From the NCBI GenBank assembly GCA_016792845.1, contig JAEUKH010000028.1:434001-498000 (forward strand): DNA of 64,000 bases. Direction: 5' to 3'. Positions 17,931 to 29,065 of this stretch are shown in pieces. Origin of the DNA: Myxococcales bacterium (GTDB taxonomy: Bacteria; Myxococcota_A; Polyangia; Polyangiales; Ga0077539). How positions within the stretch are numbered: position 1 is the stretch's first letter; the number at the start of each line of letters is the position of its first letter. The position numbers and the translations under genes were made by a program. Below the pieces are notes generated by a model, which ran no database searches, was not told the DNA's origin, and saw nothing but the letters and a program-made list of their open reading frames with translations.

Positions 17931-19292
17931 TCACTTTCGCTTCGCGAACTGCTCGGCGAAGGTGGTGTCGTACGCGCCGGCGGTGAAGGCCTCGCTCACG
18001 AGCACGTCGCGCAGGAAGCGCTGGTTGGTCGTGAGGGGCGCGATCTGCGTCGCGGCGAGGGCGGCGTCGAGGCGCGCGATGGCCTCGGCGCGGGTCTCGC
18101 CCCACGCGATGATCTTCGCGATCATGGGGTCGTAGTAGGGGGTCACCTTGCCCGGCGCGTCGACGCCGGCGTCGATGCGGAGGTGCTCGGCGGTCGGCCA
18201 GACCAGCTCGTTGACGTCGCCGGGCTTCGGGATGAATCCCTTCGCGGGGTCTTCGGCGTAGAGCCGCGCTTCGATGGCGTGGCCGCGCGGCGTCGCGTCG
18301 AGAAAGGCCGGGGGCAGGGGCTCGCCCGAGGCGACCTTGAGCTGCATCGCCACGAGGTCGAGGCCCGTGACCATCTCGGTGACAGGGTGCTCGACCTGAA
18401 TGCGACAGTTGACTTCGAGGAAGTAAAACTCGCCGCGCGCCGCGTCCCAGATGAACTCGCAGGTGCCCGCGCCGACGTAGCCCACCGCGCGCCCGATGCG
18501 CACCGCCGCGTCGAGGATCTCAGCGCGCTTCTTCGCCCCGTCAGCGCCCGCAAAGGCCGGGGCGGGCGACTCTTCGACGATCTTCTGGTGGCGCCGCTGG
18601 AGCGAGCACTCGCGCTCACCCAAGGCCACCACCTGCCCGTGGGTGTCGCCAAAGATCTGCACTTCGATGTGCCGCGGCCGCTCGACGTAGCGCTCGATGT
18701 ACACCCGCGCGTCACCGAAGGCCTGGGCCGCGCGGTCGCTGCAGCTCTTCATCGCGCGCTCAAGTTGGGCCTCGTCGCGCACGATCTGCATCCCGATGCC
18801 GCCGCCGCCGCCGACGGCCTTGACGAGGGCCGGGTACCCGATCACCGCCAGCACCGCGAGGGCCTCTTCGACCGTCGACACGGGCGCGTCGGCGCCGGGC
18901 ACCGGCGAGACCCCCGCCGCGATGGCGGTGTGCCGCGCGCGCATCTTGTCGCCCACCTTTTCGAGGGCCGAAATCGGAGGCCCGATCCACACGAGCCCCG
19001 CGTCGAGGACGGCCTGGGCGAAGTGTGACTTCTCAGAGAGGAGCCCGTACCCCGGGTGAACCGCGCGGGCGCCCGAGGCCTTGGCCGCCGCGAGGATGGC
19101 CTCGACGTTCATGTAGCTCTCGCGCACCGCTGCGGGGCCGACCCGGTACGACGCATCGACCTGCCGGGTGTGAAACGCCCCCTCGTCGGCGTCTGAGTGA
19201 ATGCCCACGGTGGCCACGCCCAGGGCCTTGCAGCTGCGGGCGATGCGGGCCGCAATCTCGCCCCGATTCGCGATGAGGATCTTGTCGAACAT
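17931..19292 (-). CDS. accC: Biotin carboxylase subunit (acetyl-/acyl-CoA carboxylase)
   Basis: ATP-grasp enzyme that carboxylates the biotin of a carrier protein, feeding acetyl-CoA or another acyl-CoA carboxylase. 453 residues, the size of stand-alone AccC. Motifs: KILIANRGEIAARI at the start, AVHPGYGLLSE, the ATP-grasp glycine loop at 160-168, HIEVQIFGD, ERECSLQRRHQK, EVNCRIQVEHPVTE and EDPAKGFIP. The usual Lys/Arg after the glycines in the loop is Ile (GGGGGIGMQ). No biotin-carrier domain or carboxyltransferase gene is in the window, so which acyl-CoA it serves is open. Start chosen by family alignment. Divergent from a glycosyltransferase, 40 bp apart. Confidence 0.93.
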   Translation of the reverse strand: MFDKILIANRGEIAARIARSCKALGVATVGIHSDADEGAFHTRQVDASYRVGPAAVRESYMNVEAILAAAKASGARAVHPGYGLLSEKSHFAQAVLDAGLVWIGPPISALEKVGDKMRARHTAIAAGVSPVPGADAPVSTVEEALAVLAVIGYPALVKAVGGGGGIGMQIVRDEAQLERAMKSCSDRAAQAFGDARVYIERYVERPRHIEVQIFGDTHGQVVALGERECSLQRRHQKIVEESPAPAFAGADGAKKRAEILDAAVRIGRAVGYVGAGTCEFIWDAARGEFYFLEVNCRIQVEHPVTEMVTGLDLVAMQLKVASGEPLPPAFLDATPRGHAIEARLYAEDPAKGFIPKPGDVNELVWPTAEHLRIDAGVDAPGKVTPYYDPMIAKIIAWGETRAEAIARLDAALAATQIAPLTTNQRFLRDVLVSEAFTAGAYDTTFAEQFAKRK

Positions 19293-19332
19293 GCCCGCTT
19301 CATAGAACAACCCCCCGCACTCCGGAAGGGCC

Positions 19333-20457
19333 GTGAACGTCGTCATTCTCACCACCTCGTATCCGCACGACGGCGACCCCGTGGCGGGCTGCTTCGTGCG
19401 CGCGATGGCCCGCTGGCTCGTCGGTGACGGGCACGCGGTCACGGTGCTCTGCGCAGGTCGCCCGGGTGCGGCCCCTGTCGTCGACCCCGGCGTCACGGTG
19501 ATCGCCGCCCGCGGCTTCACGCGCGGCGTCTTCGGGGCCGAAGGCGCGCCCGAACGGCTGGGGCTCGGCGCCACCCTCAACGCCCGAGAGCTCCTGCGCG
19601 CGATCGACAGCGTGCTCGCGCTCGGATGGGGCGCGATGCGGCTCCGCGGCCGGGCCGAGCGCGTGATCTCGCACTTTGTGCTGCCCGCGGGCCTCGTCGC
19701 GGGTCTTGTCTTCGGCCCCGCGCGACACCTCGGGGTGATTCACGGCACCGACGGCTGGCTCCTGGCCCAAGCGCCTCGGCCGGTGCGCGCCGCGGTCTTG
19801 GCCTGCGCATCCCGCTGGTGGTGCACCCACCGCGCGCTCTGGGAGGCCCTCTCAGGGGCCGCGACGGGGTGCCTTGTGGGGTCGATGCCGCTTGAGCCGT
19901 TGCGGGCCCTACGGCGCCCGCCAAGGCCCTTCTCGGTGGTGTGGGTGGGGCGCATGGTGCCGATCAAGCGGCCCGCGTGGGCGATCGCGGTGGGCGAGGC
20001 CCTCGCGTCGCGGTGGCCGCTCAGGCTTGAGATGTTGGGCGACGGCCCGCTCTCGGAGCACCTCGCGGCGGCGCCGTGGTGGGTCGCGCGGGGCGCGGTC
20101 GATGCGTCGGCGCGCGATGCGGCGCTGTGCGAGGCCGAGATCTTTCTGCACACGGCGGGGGCGCGCGGGGGCTGGCGGCGCGAGGGGGCTCCGATGGCGG
20201 TGCTCGAGGCCATGCAGGCGGGCTGCGTGGTGGTGGCGGTTGATTCGGGCGGGGTGGCCGAGCTCGTCGGCGACGCGGGGGTGGTGCTGGGGGCCGACGC
20301 GGGGCCCGCTGAGCTCGCCGAGGCCGTCGCGGCGCTGTGGCGAGACCCCGGGCGGCGCGCGACACTCTCCGCGCGGGCGTGCGCGCGGGCGAAGGCGCGA
20401 AGTTGGGAGGCGCTCGGCCCGGTGCTTCGTGAAGTGCTTCACGAAATGGGCGGGTGA
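19333..20457 (+). CDS. Family 4 glycosyltransferase (GT-B)
   Basis: 374 residues. Two Rossmann-like halves: the N-terminal acceptor half starts MNVVILTTSYPHDGDPVAGCFVRAMA with HGTDGWLL, and the C-terminal donor half has VVWVGRMVPIKRP, EMLGDGP and the GT4 EX7E motif (REGAPMAVLEAMQAG...VVAVDSGGVAELV). Members transfer a sugar from a nucleotide donor in polysaccharide, lipopolysaccharide or glycolipid synthesis; donor and acceptor cannot be read here. The GTG start is supported by GGAAGG a few bases upstream. It is not in a visible polysaccharide cluster. Confidence 0.88.
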   Translation: MNVVILTTSYPHDGDPVAGCFVRAMARWLVGDGHAVTVLCAGRPGAAPVVDPGVTVIAARGFTRGVFGAEGAPERLGLGATLNARELLRAIDSVLALGWGAMRLRGRAERVISHFVLPAGLVAGLVFGPARHLGVIHGTDGWLLAQAPRPVRAAVLACASRWWCTHRALWEALSGAATGCLVGSMPLEPLRALRRPPRPFSVVWVGRMVPIKRPAWAIAVGEALASRWPLRLEMLGDGPLSEHLAAAPWWVARGAVDASARDAALCEAEIFLHTAGARGGWRREGAPMAVLEAMQAGCVVVAVDSGGVAELVGDAGVVLGADAGPAELAEAVAALWRDPGRRATLSARACARAKARSWEALGPVLREVLHEMGG

Positions 20458-20472
20458 GGGTTTAGGGGGTGG

Positions 20473-21306
20473 TCAGGGGCGGATGATGTTGGTGCCGGCC
20501 GGAGGCGTCCACCGGAAGGTGCTCTCGGCGAGGTTCATGTTCACCCGGGGGTTCGAGAAGTCGAAGCGATTCTGGTTGCCCTGGGCGTCGATGACGGCGG
20601 TGCGCACGACCTGGTAGCTGTTGCGGTCGACGTAGAACACGATGCGCTCGTAGGTGGGCTGCGGCGTGGTGGGGCGCAGCTCCAGCACGATGCCCTGGGG
20701 GAAGCGAAACTGCGTCGCGTCGAGCTGTCGAAACGTGAATGAATCGGTGAGCCGCCCGGTGCCCGCGAGGAAGGTGAGCGCCGTCGGCAGCTGGCTCTCG
20801 GCGAGCCGCTGCTGCACGGCCTGGCGCTCTTCGGCCTGGTAGGCCCAAAGCGTGGTGCCGTCGCTCACGATGATGTCGCCCGAGGGGGCGTTGTAGTTCC
20901 ACCGCATGCGGCCGGGTTTGCGAAATTGCACAGAGCCCGTGCGTCGGTCTTCGCCGTAGAGGCGGTTGCGCGAGACCTGCACGAAGTCGGCCTGAAAGTC
21001 GTTGGTGCGGTCGTAGAACTCTTGGATGCGTCGGGCGATCTCGAGCGCCGCGGGCTCGCTGGCCGGGGCCGTCACCCGCTGCCCGGGGGCGTTGCCGGGG
21101 GTGGCGCTCGGAGGCGTCGTCGCCGCGGCCGTGTTGGCGGCGGCGTTGGGGGACGCGGCTGCCGGGCGAGGGGGCGCGGGGGTGGCCGCGGGACGCGCGG
21201 GCTGCGCGGCGGGCTGCGGTGCGGGGCGCGCCGCCGGTCGACTCGGCTGCGCCAGCGCCAAGGTCGGAACAATCACACTGCACAAGGCCCACGAGAATCG
21301 CTTCAT
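20473..21306 (-). CDS. lolA: Outer-membrane lipoprotein carrier protein LolA
   Basis: Periplasmic chaperone that carries lipoproteins from LolCDE to the outer membrane. 277 residues: signal peptide (MKRFSWALCSVIVPTLALAQ), an unusual Pro/Ala-rich linker (about residues 22-85), then the LolA fold (FYDRTNDFQADFVQVSRNR, GSVQFRKPGRMRWNY, DGTTLWAYQAEERQ, LTFLAGTGRL, FYVDRNSYQVVRTAVID). The start at 21306 is chosen for the signal peptide and an upstream GAGG. It is divergent from two repeat lipoprotein genes that would be its cargo and next to secA. LolB is not in the window. Confidence 0.93.
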   Translation of the reverse strand: MKRFSWALCSVIVPTLALAQPSRPAARPAPQPAAQPARPAATPAPPRPAAASPNAAANTAAATTPPSATPGNAPGQRVTAPASEPAALEIARRIQEFYDRTNDFQADFVQVSRNRLYGEDRRTGSVQFRKPGRMRWNYNAPSGDIIVSDGTTLWAYQAEERQAVQQRLAESQLPTALTFLAGTGRLTDSFTFRQLDATQFRFPQGIVLELRPTTPQPTYERIVFYVDRNSYQVVRTAVIDAQGNQNRFDFSNPRVNMNLAESTFRWTPPAGTNIIRP

Positions 21307-21346
21307 AGACACCTCGGCGCGTTGCCGCGGATGAGAAAGACGCGGG

Positions 21347-21377
21347 GTTATACGCACGGCTCGCCCAATCGGTGCAA
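21347..21377 (-). promoter_or_regulatory. Candidate lolA promoter
   Basis: On the minus strand TTGCAC (21377-21372) and TATAAC (21352-21347) are separated by 19 bp, about 40 bp before the lolA ATG. TATAAC is the best -10 match noticed in the window. Confidence 0.5.
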
Positions 21378-21491
21378 TCACCGAGGCCCATCGCCCGCGC
21401 CGCGCGCCGCCCGTGTCGCGCCCTCCGTGTCGCGTCCACCGTGTCGGCGGCTTTACAAATCGAACGGTCGGGGTCAGCTTCAGAGGCTCCA

Positions 21492-22109
21492 ATGCGGGTC
21501 AGCAATCGAGATCGGTGGGGCCGCGGGGCCTTGGTGCTGTGGGTCGCCCTCGGCGGCGCTTGGGGCTGTGCTCGCGGTGGGCAGCCCATCAGCGACGGCA
21601 CCGGCGACGAAGACGTGGCCCTCGTCGAAGACGCGGGGCAGGTGAAAGAAGACCTCGGGCAACCGTTCGAAGATGCGGGGCAGGTGAAAGAAGACGCGGG
21701 GCAGCCGCTCGAAGACGCGGGGCAACCGCTCGAAGACGCGGGGCAACCGCTCGAAGATTCGGGCAACCCCGTGCCCGTCGACACCGGCAACCCGGTCTTC
21801 GATTCGGGCAACCCTGTGCCGACCGACGCGGGCTTCGATGCGGGCAATCCGGTGCCCGTCGACACGGGCAACCCTGTGCCGACCGACACGGGCAACCCCG
21901 TGCCGACCGACCGCGGCAACCCTGTGCCGACTGACACGGGCAACCCGGTACCGACCGACACGGGTAACAGGCCGCAGGTGGCGTGTCGCGATCTGAGCGG
22001 TCGGGTGTGCACGCAAGACGGTGACTTCCCGCCGTGTTGCATTTTTGTCGGGCCGATCGCGGTGGCGTGCGGCAATCAGGTGCCGGTGTTTGGGTGTCTC
22101 CCTCGGTGA
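21492..22109 (+). CDS. Lipoprotein with tandem EDAGQP / GNPVPTDT repeats and Cys-rich end
   Basis: 205 residues. A signal peptide with lipobox-like GGAWGC is followed by two tandem repeat blocks: LEDAGQP units of 7 residues and GNPVPTDT units of 8 residues. The last 45 or so residues have six spaced cysteines including a CC pair (VACRDLSGRVCTQ, PPCCIF, ACGNQ, FGCLPR). The repeats probably form an extended acidic stalk holding the cysteine module away from the membrane. The same Cys pattern ends the next gene, so they are paralogs. The stop TGA at 22107-22109 is 24 bp before the start chosen for that gene. Function unknown. Confidence 0.75.
   Translation: MRVSNRDRWGRGALVLWVALGGAWGCARGGQPISDGTGDEDVALVEDAGQVKEDLGQPFEDAGQVKEDAGQPLEDAGQPLEDAGQPLEDSGNPVPVDTGNPVFDSGNPVPTDAGFDAGNPVPVDTGNPVPTDTGNPVPTDRGNPVPTDTGNPVPTDTGNRPQVACRDLSGRVCTQDGDFPPCCIFVGPIAVACGNQVPVFGCLPR
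21627..21968 (+). repeat. Short tandem coding repeats (21-bp and 24-bp units)
   Basis: A run of about 21-bp units encoding EDAGQP(L/V) to roughly 21770 is followed by 24-bp units encoding GNPVP(T/V)DT. Several adjacent units are nearly identical at DNA level. Confidence 0.85.
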
Positions 22110-22120
22110 ATGAGTTGCGG

Positions 22121-22126
22121 TAGAGT
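22121..22126 (+). promoter_or_regulatory. Candidate -10 element (TAGAGT) before the second repeat lipoprotein
   Basis: GGTAGAGTGCAG ends close to the ATG at 22134 (7 nt between) and would give this gene its own leaderless transcript. It supports 22134 over the upstream ATG at 22110. Confidence 0.45.
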
Positions 22127-22133
22127 GCAGCGC

Positions 22134-22838
22134 ATGCGTCGTGTCAGCTGGCTCGCGGCCACGGTTTTTCTTGGGTGTGTGACCTTGAAGTCGGGCGACG
22201 ATCGGCTCGCGCTCGGCGACGCGGGCGAGACCCCCGATGTGCAAAACCCCATGGGCGATGCGGGCGCAGGCGACGGCGCCGCGGGCGATGTTGCCAACGA
22301 CCGGGTAGACGCCGCGATCGATGCAGGGCCCGCTCTCGACGCGGGGCCTCGTGACAGCGGCGCAGAGGTCGGCAGCGACGTCGCGCGTGACCTCGGCGCC
22401 GATCAGGGCGCCCTCGACGCGGGGCAAGACGCGGGGGTTGACGCCGGGCCGCGTGACGCTGGCAACGACGCGGGGCCGCGCGATGCAGGCAACGACACCG
22501 GCAACGACGCGGGGCAAGACGCGGGCTTCGACGCCGGGCCGCGCGACAGCGGCAACGACGTGGGCTTCGACGTGGGCTTCGATGTGGGCTTCGATGTCGG
22601 CTTCGACGCGGGGCAAGACGCGGGCTTCGACACGGGCCCGGTCGATACGGGCAATGACACCGGGCCGGTCGATACGGGCAACGACACGGGGCCGCGCGAC
22701 ACGGGTCCGCCCGATGCGGGCTTCAACACCATCACGTGTGGCGGGGGGGCTTGCTCGTTCCCCGTGCCGATTCAGCCGTGTTGCACGCTGTTGAATCGGT
22801 GCGGGCGCCAGGATTCTATACTCGGCTGCGTCCTCTGA
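22134..22838 (+). CDS. Lipoprotein with Asp-Ala-Gly / GFDV tandem repeats and Cys-rich end
   Basis: 234 residues from the ATG at 22134 (ATG 22110 is also in frame). A signal peptide (MRRVSWLAATVFLGC) is followed by about 160 residues of DAGxDAG, GND(A/T)G and four GFDV units. The C-terminal module (TCGGGACSF, QPCCTLL, CGRQDS, GCVL) repeats the cysteine pattern of the gene upstream. It is very acidic; Asp-rich repeats could bind calcium. Such DAG-repeat lipoproteins are frequent in myxobacteria and of unknown function. A strong hairpin follows the gene. Confidence 0.75.
   Translation: MRRVSWLAATVFLGCVTLKSGDDRLALGDAGETPDVQNPMGDAGAGDGAAGDVANDRVDAAIDAGPALDAGPRDSGAEVGSDVARDLGADQGALDAGQDAGVDAGPRDAGNDAGPRDAGNDTGNDAGQDAGFDAGPRDSGNDVGFDVGFDVGFDVGFDAGQDAGFDTGPVDTGNDTGPVDTGNDTGPRDTGPPDAGFNTITCGGGACSFPVPIQPCCTLLNRCGRQDSILGCVL
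22300..22725 (+). repeat. Asp-Ala-Gly / GFDV coding repeat tract
   Basis: Low-complexity tract built from units such as GACGCGGGGCAAGACGCGGG and the 12-bp GGCTTCGA(C/T)GT(G/C) (four copies, about 22560-22610). It is a candidate for slipped-strand length variation. Confidence 0.75.
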
Positions 22839-22875
22839 CGCTGCCGACGCTGTCGGTCGAAGGCTCGAAACGAGA

Positions 22876-22912
22876 ATCGCCCCGGTCACCTCGTGTGGTG
22901 CGCCGGGGCGAT
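22876..22912. terminator. Strong bidirectional hairpin between lipoprotein gene and secA
   Basis: ATCGCCCCGG (22876-22885) and CCGGGGCGAT (22903-22912) form a perfect 10-bp stem. An inner CACC/GGTG stem (22887-22890, 22897-22900) sits inside it. The hairpin lies in the 99-bp convergent gap and is followed by a short T-run on the plus strand. Confidence 0.7.
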
Positions 22913-22937
22913 CTCAGTTTGGCTCACCCGCGGAGGG

Positions 22938-26222
<3,285 letters not shown>

Positions 26223-26413
26223 CGTTGCATCCTCAACGGGGTTCTACGGGCCCGCGCCACGGTTGGGGGGCCTTTGCGCCGAGCCTTCGGGGGCGCGAGA
26301 GAGACCCTTTCGGTCACCCGCAGGCACAGGGCGCAGAGTCATAACCGCGCGAGGGTGGCGCAGCAATCCCCCATGGTGCCCACTTCATGCCTGCGTCGGC
26401 GCTTTTTCGGTCG

Positions 26414-26419
26414 TAGCAT
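26414..26419 (+). promoter_or_regulatory. Candidate -10 element (TAGCAT) for the membrane-protein gene
   Basis: CGTAGCATCGC ends eight bases before the ATG at 26428, with no clear Shine-Dalgarno. The rest of the 205-bp divergent region upstream (26223-26413) shows no other convincing feature. Confidence 0.4.
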
Positions 26420-26427
26420 CGCAGGCG

Positions 26428-27087
26428 ATGCCCTTGATCGAGCCGCTTCTCTTCGTCGGCGCGGTGCTCTTGCTCCCGCTGATCGCTATGGGCTACAGCG
26501 TGGTGCGTTGGCGCGAGCACTGGCGCGTCGCCGAGCTCACCGAGACCGAGGTGACAGAACACGGGGTGGGCGCGTTTCGCCGCGGGCAGCTGCGCGCCGA
26601 GCGGCTCAAGCCCGTGCGCGAGATTCAGCCGGCGGCGCTGCGCTTTGTCTCATTCCTCTGCTATTTTGCGGGTCAGTGGGTCGTGCCCGGGGTCTTGTGC
26701 TGGGTGCTGGGCCTCTTGGTGATGGGCGACCGCTACGGCGCCACCGACAGCCCGACCTTCTGGGTCTTGTGGCTCTTCGGCCCGCTCGGCGTGTGGGTGG
26801 GCGTTGTGGCCTGGCGCACCGGCGCGGCGCTCCTTCGGCCCGACGGCGCGGCCGCGGCGCGGTGGGTCAAGCGGCTCGTCCGGTGGGAGATCGGCGCCAA
26901 CGGGCTCCTGGCGGTGGCCTCGCTCGGCGCGATGGCGGCGGGGCGTCGCGATCGCGAGATGCTCGTGGGGGCCTTGGTGGCGGCGGTGCTGTCGTGCCTC
27001 CTGGCCTGGCTGGTCGACACGGTGTTCAGGCACCATCAGGCCGAATACCCGCAGCCCGCGGCGCCTACAGACGTCGAAGCGCGTTGA
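26428..27087 (+). CDS. Hypothetical integral membrane protein
   Basis: 219 residues, not recognised. One hydrophobic helix at the N-terminus (PLLFVGAVLLLPLIAMGYSVV), a soluble loop rich in Arg/Glu, then about four more helices (FVSFLCYFAGQWVVPGVLCWVLGLLVM, FWVLWLFGPLGVWVGVVAW, GLLAVASLGAMAAG, MLVGALVAAVLSCLLAWLV), ending in a His/Pro/Glu tail. The last 23 bp overlap the convergent site-2 protease gene. No functional motif seen. Confidence 0.7.
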   Translation: MPLIEPLLFVGAVLLLPLIAMGYSVVRWREHWRVAELTETEVTEHGVGAFRRGQLRAERLKPVREIQPAALRFVSFLCYFAGQWVVPGVLCWVLGLLVMGDRYGATDSPTFWVLWLFGPLGVWVGVVAWRTGAALLRPDGAAAARWVKRLVRWEIGANGLLAVASLGAMAAGRRDREMLVGALVAAVLSCLLAWLVDTVFRHHQAEYPQPAAPTDVEAR

Positions 27088-27685
27088 CGTTCTGCCAGGT
27101 GAGGTAGCCGAAGAGCAGCGCGGTGGGGAGCTGCCGGGTCGCAAGGGCGAAGAGCACCATCGCGACGCCGAGGGCCACGCCGACGATACGGGTGGTGCGC
27201 GCGTGACGCGGGCCGAGGAGGCTTGAGAGCACGTGGCCGCCGTCGAGGGGGTAGATCGGCAGGAGGTTGACCGCGCCCCAGATCACATTGATCCACAAGA
27301 GCTGTTGAACGGCCCAGTACGCCGTGGCCGAGGTCATCATCACCTGGCTTGAGAGCGCGAAGACCAGGGCCCCGAAGGCGAAGCCCGCGAAGGGCCCCGC
27401 GAGGGTCATCGCGATGGCGCGCCACTTCGGCAGCGGACGATCGGGGTGGGCGAGCCCGCCGAAGGAGTAGAGCTGAACCCACGCCCGCGCGCCGAAGAGC
27501 CGCGCCGTGAGGGCGTGCCCGAGCTCGTGGATCAAGATCGACACGAACAGAATGCCGAGCCACAAGGGCAGCCGGGCGCCGCTGAGGTTGGCGCCCATCA
27601 TCAAACCCGCGAGCCAGAACGAAGGCTCGACCACCACGGGGATGGGGCCGAGCTTGAAGCGCAGTTCGAGGCTTTGTCCGTTCAT
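27065..27685 (-). CDS. Site-2 protease family (M50) membrane metallopeptidase
   Basis: 206 residues, about six helices. Zinc-binding HELGH at residues 53-57 inside a membrane helix (FVSILIHELGHALTARLFG) and the second motif NLLPIYPLDGGH near residue 165 supply the metal ligands and catalytic Glu. The short form without PDZ or CBS domains resembles the Rv-type/YwhC class of intramembrane proteases, which cut membrane-embedded substrates such as anti-sigma factors. No anti-sigma gene is adjacent, so the substrate is unknown. It is convergent with and overlaps the preceding gene by 23 bp, and divergent from the TPR/cNMP gene. Confidence 0.88.
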   Translation of the reverse strand: MNGQSLELRFKLGPIPVVVEPSFWLAGLMMGANLSGARLPLWLGILFVSILIHELGHALTARLFGARAWVQLYSFGGLAHPDRPLPKWRAIAMTLAGPFAGFAFGALVFALSSQVMMTSATAYWAVQQLLWINVIWGAVNLLPIYPLDGGHVLSSLLGPRHARTTRIVGVALGVAMVLFALATRQLPTALLFGYLTWQNVNALRRL

Positions 27686-27732
27686 GAGGTCTCAGGGTTC
27701 TAATCACTCACAGGCTCGGTGCAACTTCGCGG

Positions 27733-27738
27733 TATCGT
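27733..27738 (+). promoter_or_regulatory. Candidate -10 element (TATCGT) for the TPR/cNMP gene
   Basis: GCGGTATCGTCGCC ends 16 bases before the ATG at 27755 in a 69-bp divergent gap. No Shine-Dalgarno is evident. Confidence 0.4.
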
Positions 27739-27754
27739 CGCCGCGTAGAAAAAC

Positions 27755-29065
27755 ATGACAGTCACCACACGACAGGCCCTGCTGCGCGAGGCAGAACACG
27801 CCCTCCGAACCCGCGACCCGCGGCGCGCGCTGGTGAACCTCATCGCGCTCCTGCGGTCTGCGCCCCACGACCTTGACGCGCGGATGCGCGTGGCCGACGT
27901 GCTCCTCGCGAGCGGCCGGCTCCCGCTCGCGGTCGAGTGCTACTCGGCGGTCGCGATCGAAGCGGCGAAGATGGGCTACCCCTTGAAGGCCGCCGCGGCG
28001 CTGAAGGTCTTGGCCAACTTCGACCCCGGGGCCGACCAGCTCTTTACGGCCCTCGCGGCGCGGTACGCGTACGGCTCGGCGTCGCTCGGTCGCGCGGTGC
28101 GGGCGTCGCCGCCGTCGCCCGAGGCCGAGGTGGGGCGCAACGCCTTTCCGCCTGACGACTTCGACGACACGGCCCTCGCGGGGGCTGCCGCACGGCTGGT
28201 GATTTCGCGCGACGGGCTTCCTGATTGGCCCGCGATGGTGCCGCCGGTGCCGCTCTTGAGCGAGCTCCCCGCCGACGCCTTCTCGCGGCTCCTCGCGGCC
28301 GCCGAGCTGCGCCGCTTGCCGCGCGGCGCGACGCTGATGCAACAGGGCGAAGCCGGCGACGCCTTTTACCTCTTGGTGAAGGGCCGGGTGGCCGTCACCC
28401 GCGCCGGGGCGGTGGGCGCTGAGACCCTCGCCGAGCTCGGCGAAGGGGCGCTCTTGGGCGAGATGGCCCTGCTCTCGAACGCGCCGCGAAACGCCACCGT
28501 GACGGCCCTCGACGACGTCGACGCCCTCGCCTTCGGTCGCGACGCCCTCGCGGCCGCGTCGCGCGAGCTCGCCGCCATCGGCAGCGTGCTCGAACGCTTC
28601 ATGCGACAGCGCCTCCTCGATCACTTGATGCGCACCCACCCGCTCTTTGAGCCCTTCGACCCGACCCAAAGGGTGCAGCTCGCGTCGCGCTTCGAGGTGG
28701 TCTCGTCGGTGGCCGGGGCGATGCTGATTCGTGAGGGCGACCCGGCCCGCGGGCTCTGGGTGATCTTGTCGGGCGGCGTGGCCGTGAGCCGCGTCGGCCC
28801 CGAGGGCGCGGTCACCCTGGCCGAGCTCGGGCCCGGAGAGATCTTCGGCGAGATGAGCCTGCTCGACCGGGCGCCCACCAACGCCACGGTGACGACCCTC
28901 GCGCCGAGCACCCTCTTGCTCTTGCCCGAGACCATCTTTCACCGCCTCGTGGGCGGCGTGCCCGAGCTCAGGGGCTACTTCGAAGAGCTCGCCGAGGCCC
29001 GCAGGATGGACACCCGCATCACCCTCTCGCTCGTGCCCGGCAGCGTCTGGGCCGGGGGCGGCTGA
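27755..29065 (+). CDS. TPR protein with two cyclic-nucleotide-binding domains
   Basis: 436 residues, no signal peptide. An N-terminal TPR-like pair of helices (LLREAEHALRTRDPRRALVNLIALLRSAPHDLDARMRVADVLLASGRLPLAVECY) is followed by a linker and two tandem cNMP-binding domains (about 165-280 and 290-410). Domain 1 has the phosphate-binding cassette GEMALLSNAPRNATV with its arginine. Domain 2 has GEMSLLDRAPTNATV, where the Arg is Thr, so it may not bind a cyclic nucleotide in the usual way. No DNA-binding domain is present, so it is not a CRP-type regulator; more likely a second-messenger-controlled scaffold. Its stop codon lies inside a 21-bp palindrome. Confidence 0.85.
   Translation: MTVTTRQALLREAEHALRTRDPRRALVNLIALLRSAPHDLDARMRVADVLLASGRLPLAVECYSAVAIEAAKMGYPLKAAAALKVLANFDPGADQLFTALAARYAYGSASLGRAVRASPPSPEAEVGRNAFPPDDFDDTALAGAAARLVISRDGLPDWPAMVPPVPLLSELPADAFSRLLAAAELRRLPRGATLMQQGEAGDAFYLLVKGRVAVTRAGAVGAETLAELGEGALLGEMALLSNAPRNATVTALDDVDALAFGRDALAAASRELAAIGSVLERFMRQRLLDHLMRTHPLFEPFDPTQRVQLASRFEVVSSVAGAMLIREGDPARGLWVILSGGVAVSRVGPEGAVTLAELGPGEIFGEMSLLDRAPTNATVTTLAPSTLLLLPETIFHRLVGGVPELRGYFEELAEARRMDTRITLSLVPGSVWAGGG

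Noticed and set aside
21627..22725. Repeat tracts that could be mistaken for a CRISPR array
   Set aside because: Units are 12-24 bp without unique spacers, stay in frame and encode Asp/Gly/Pro repeats of two lipoproteins.
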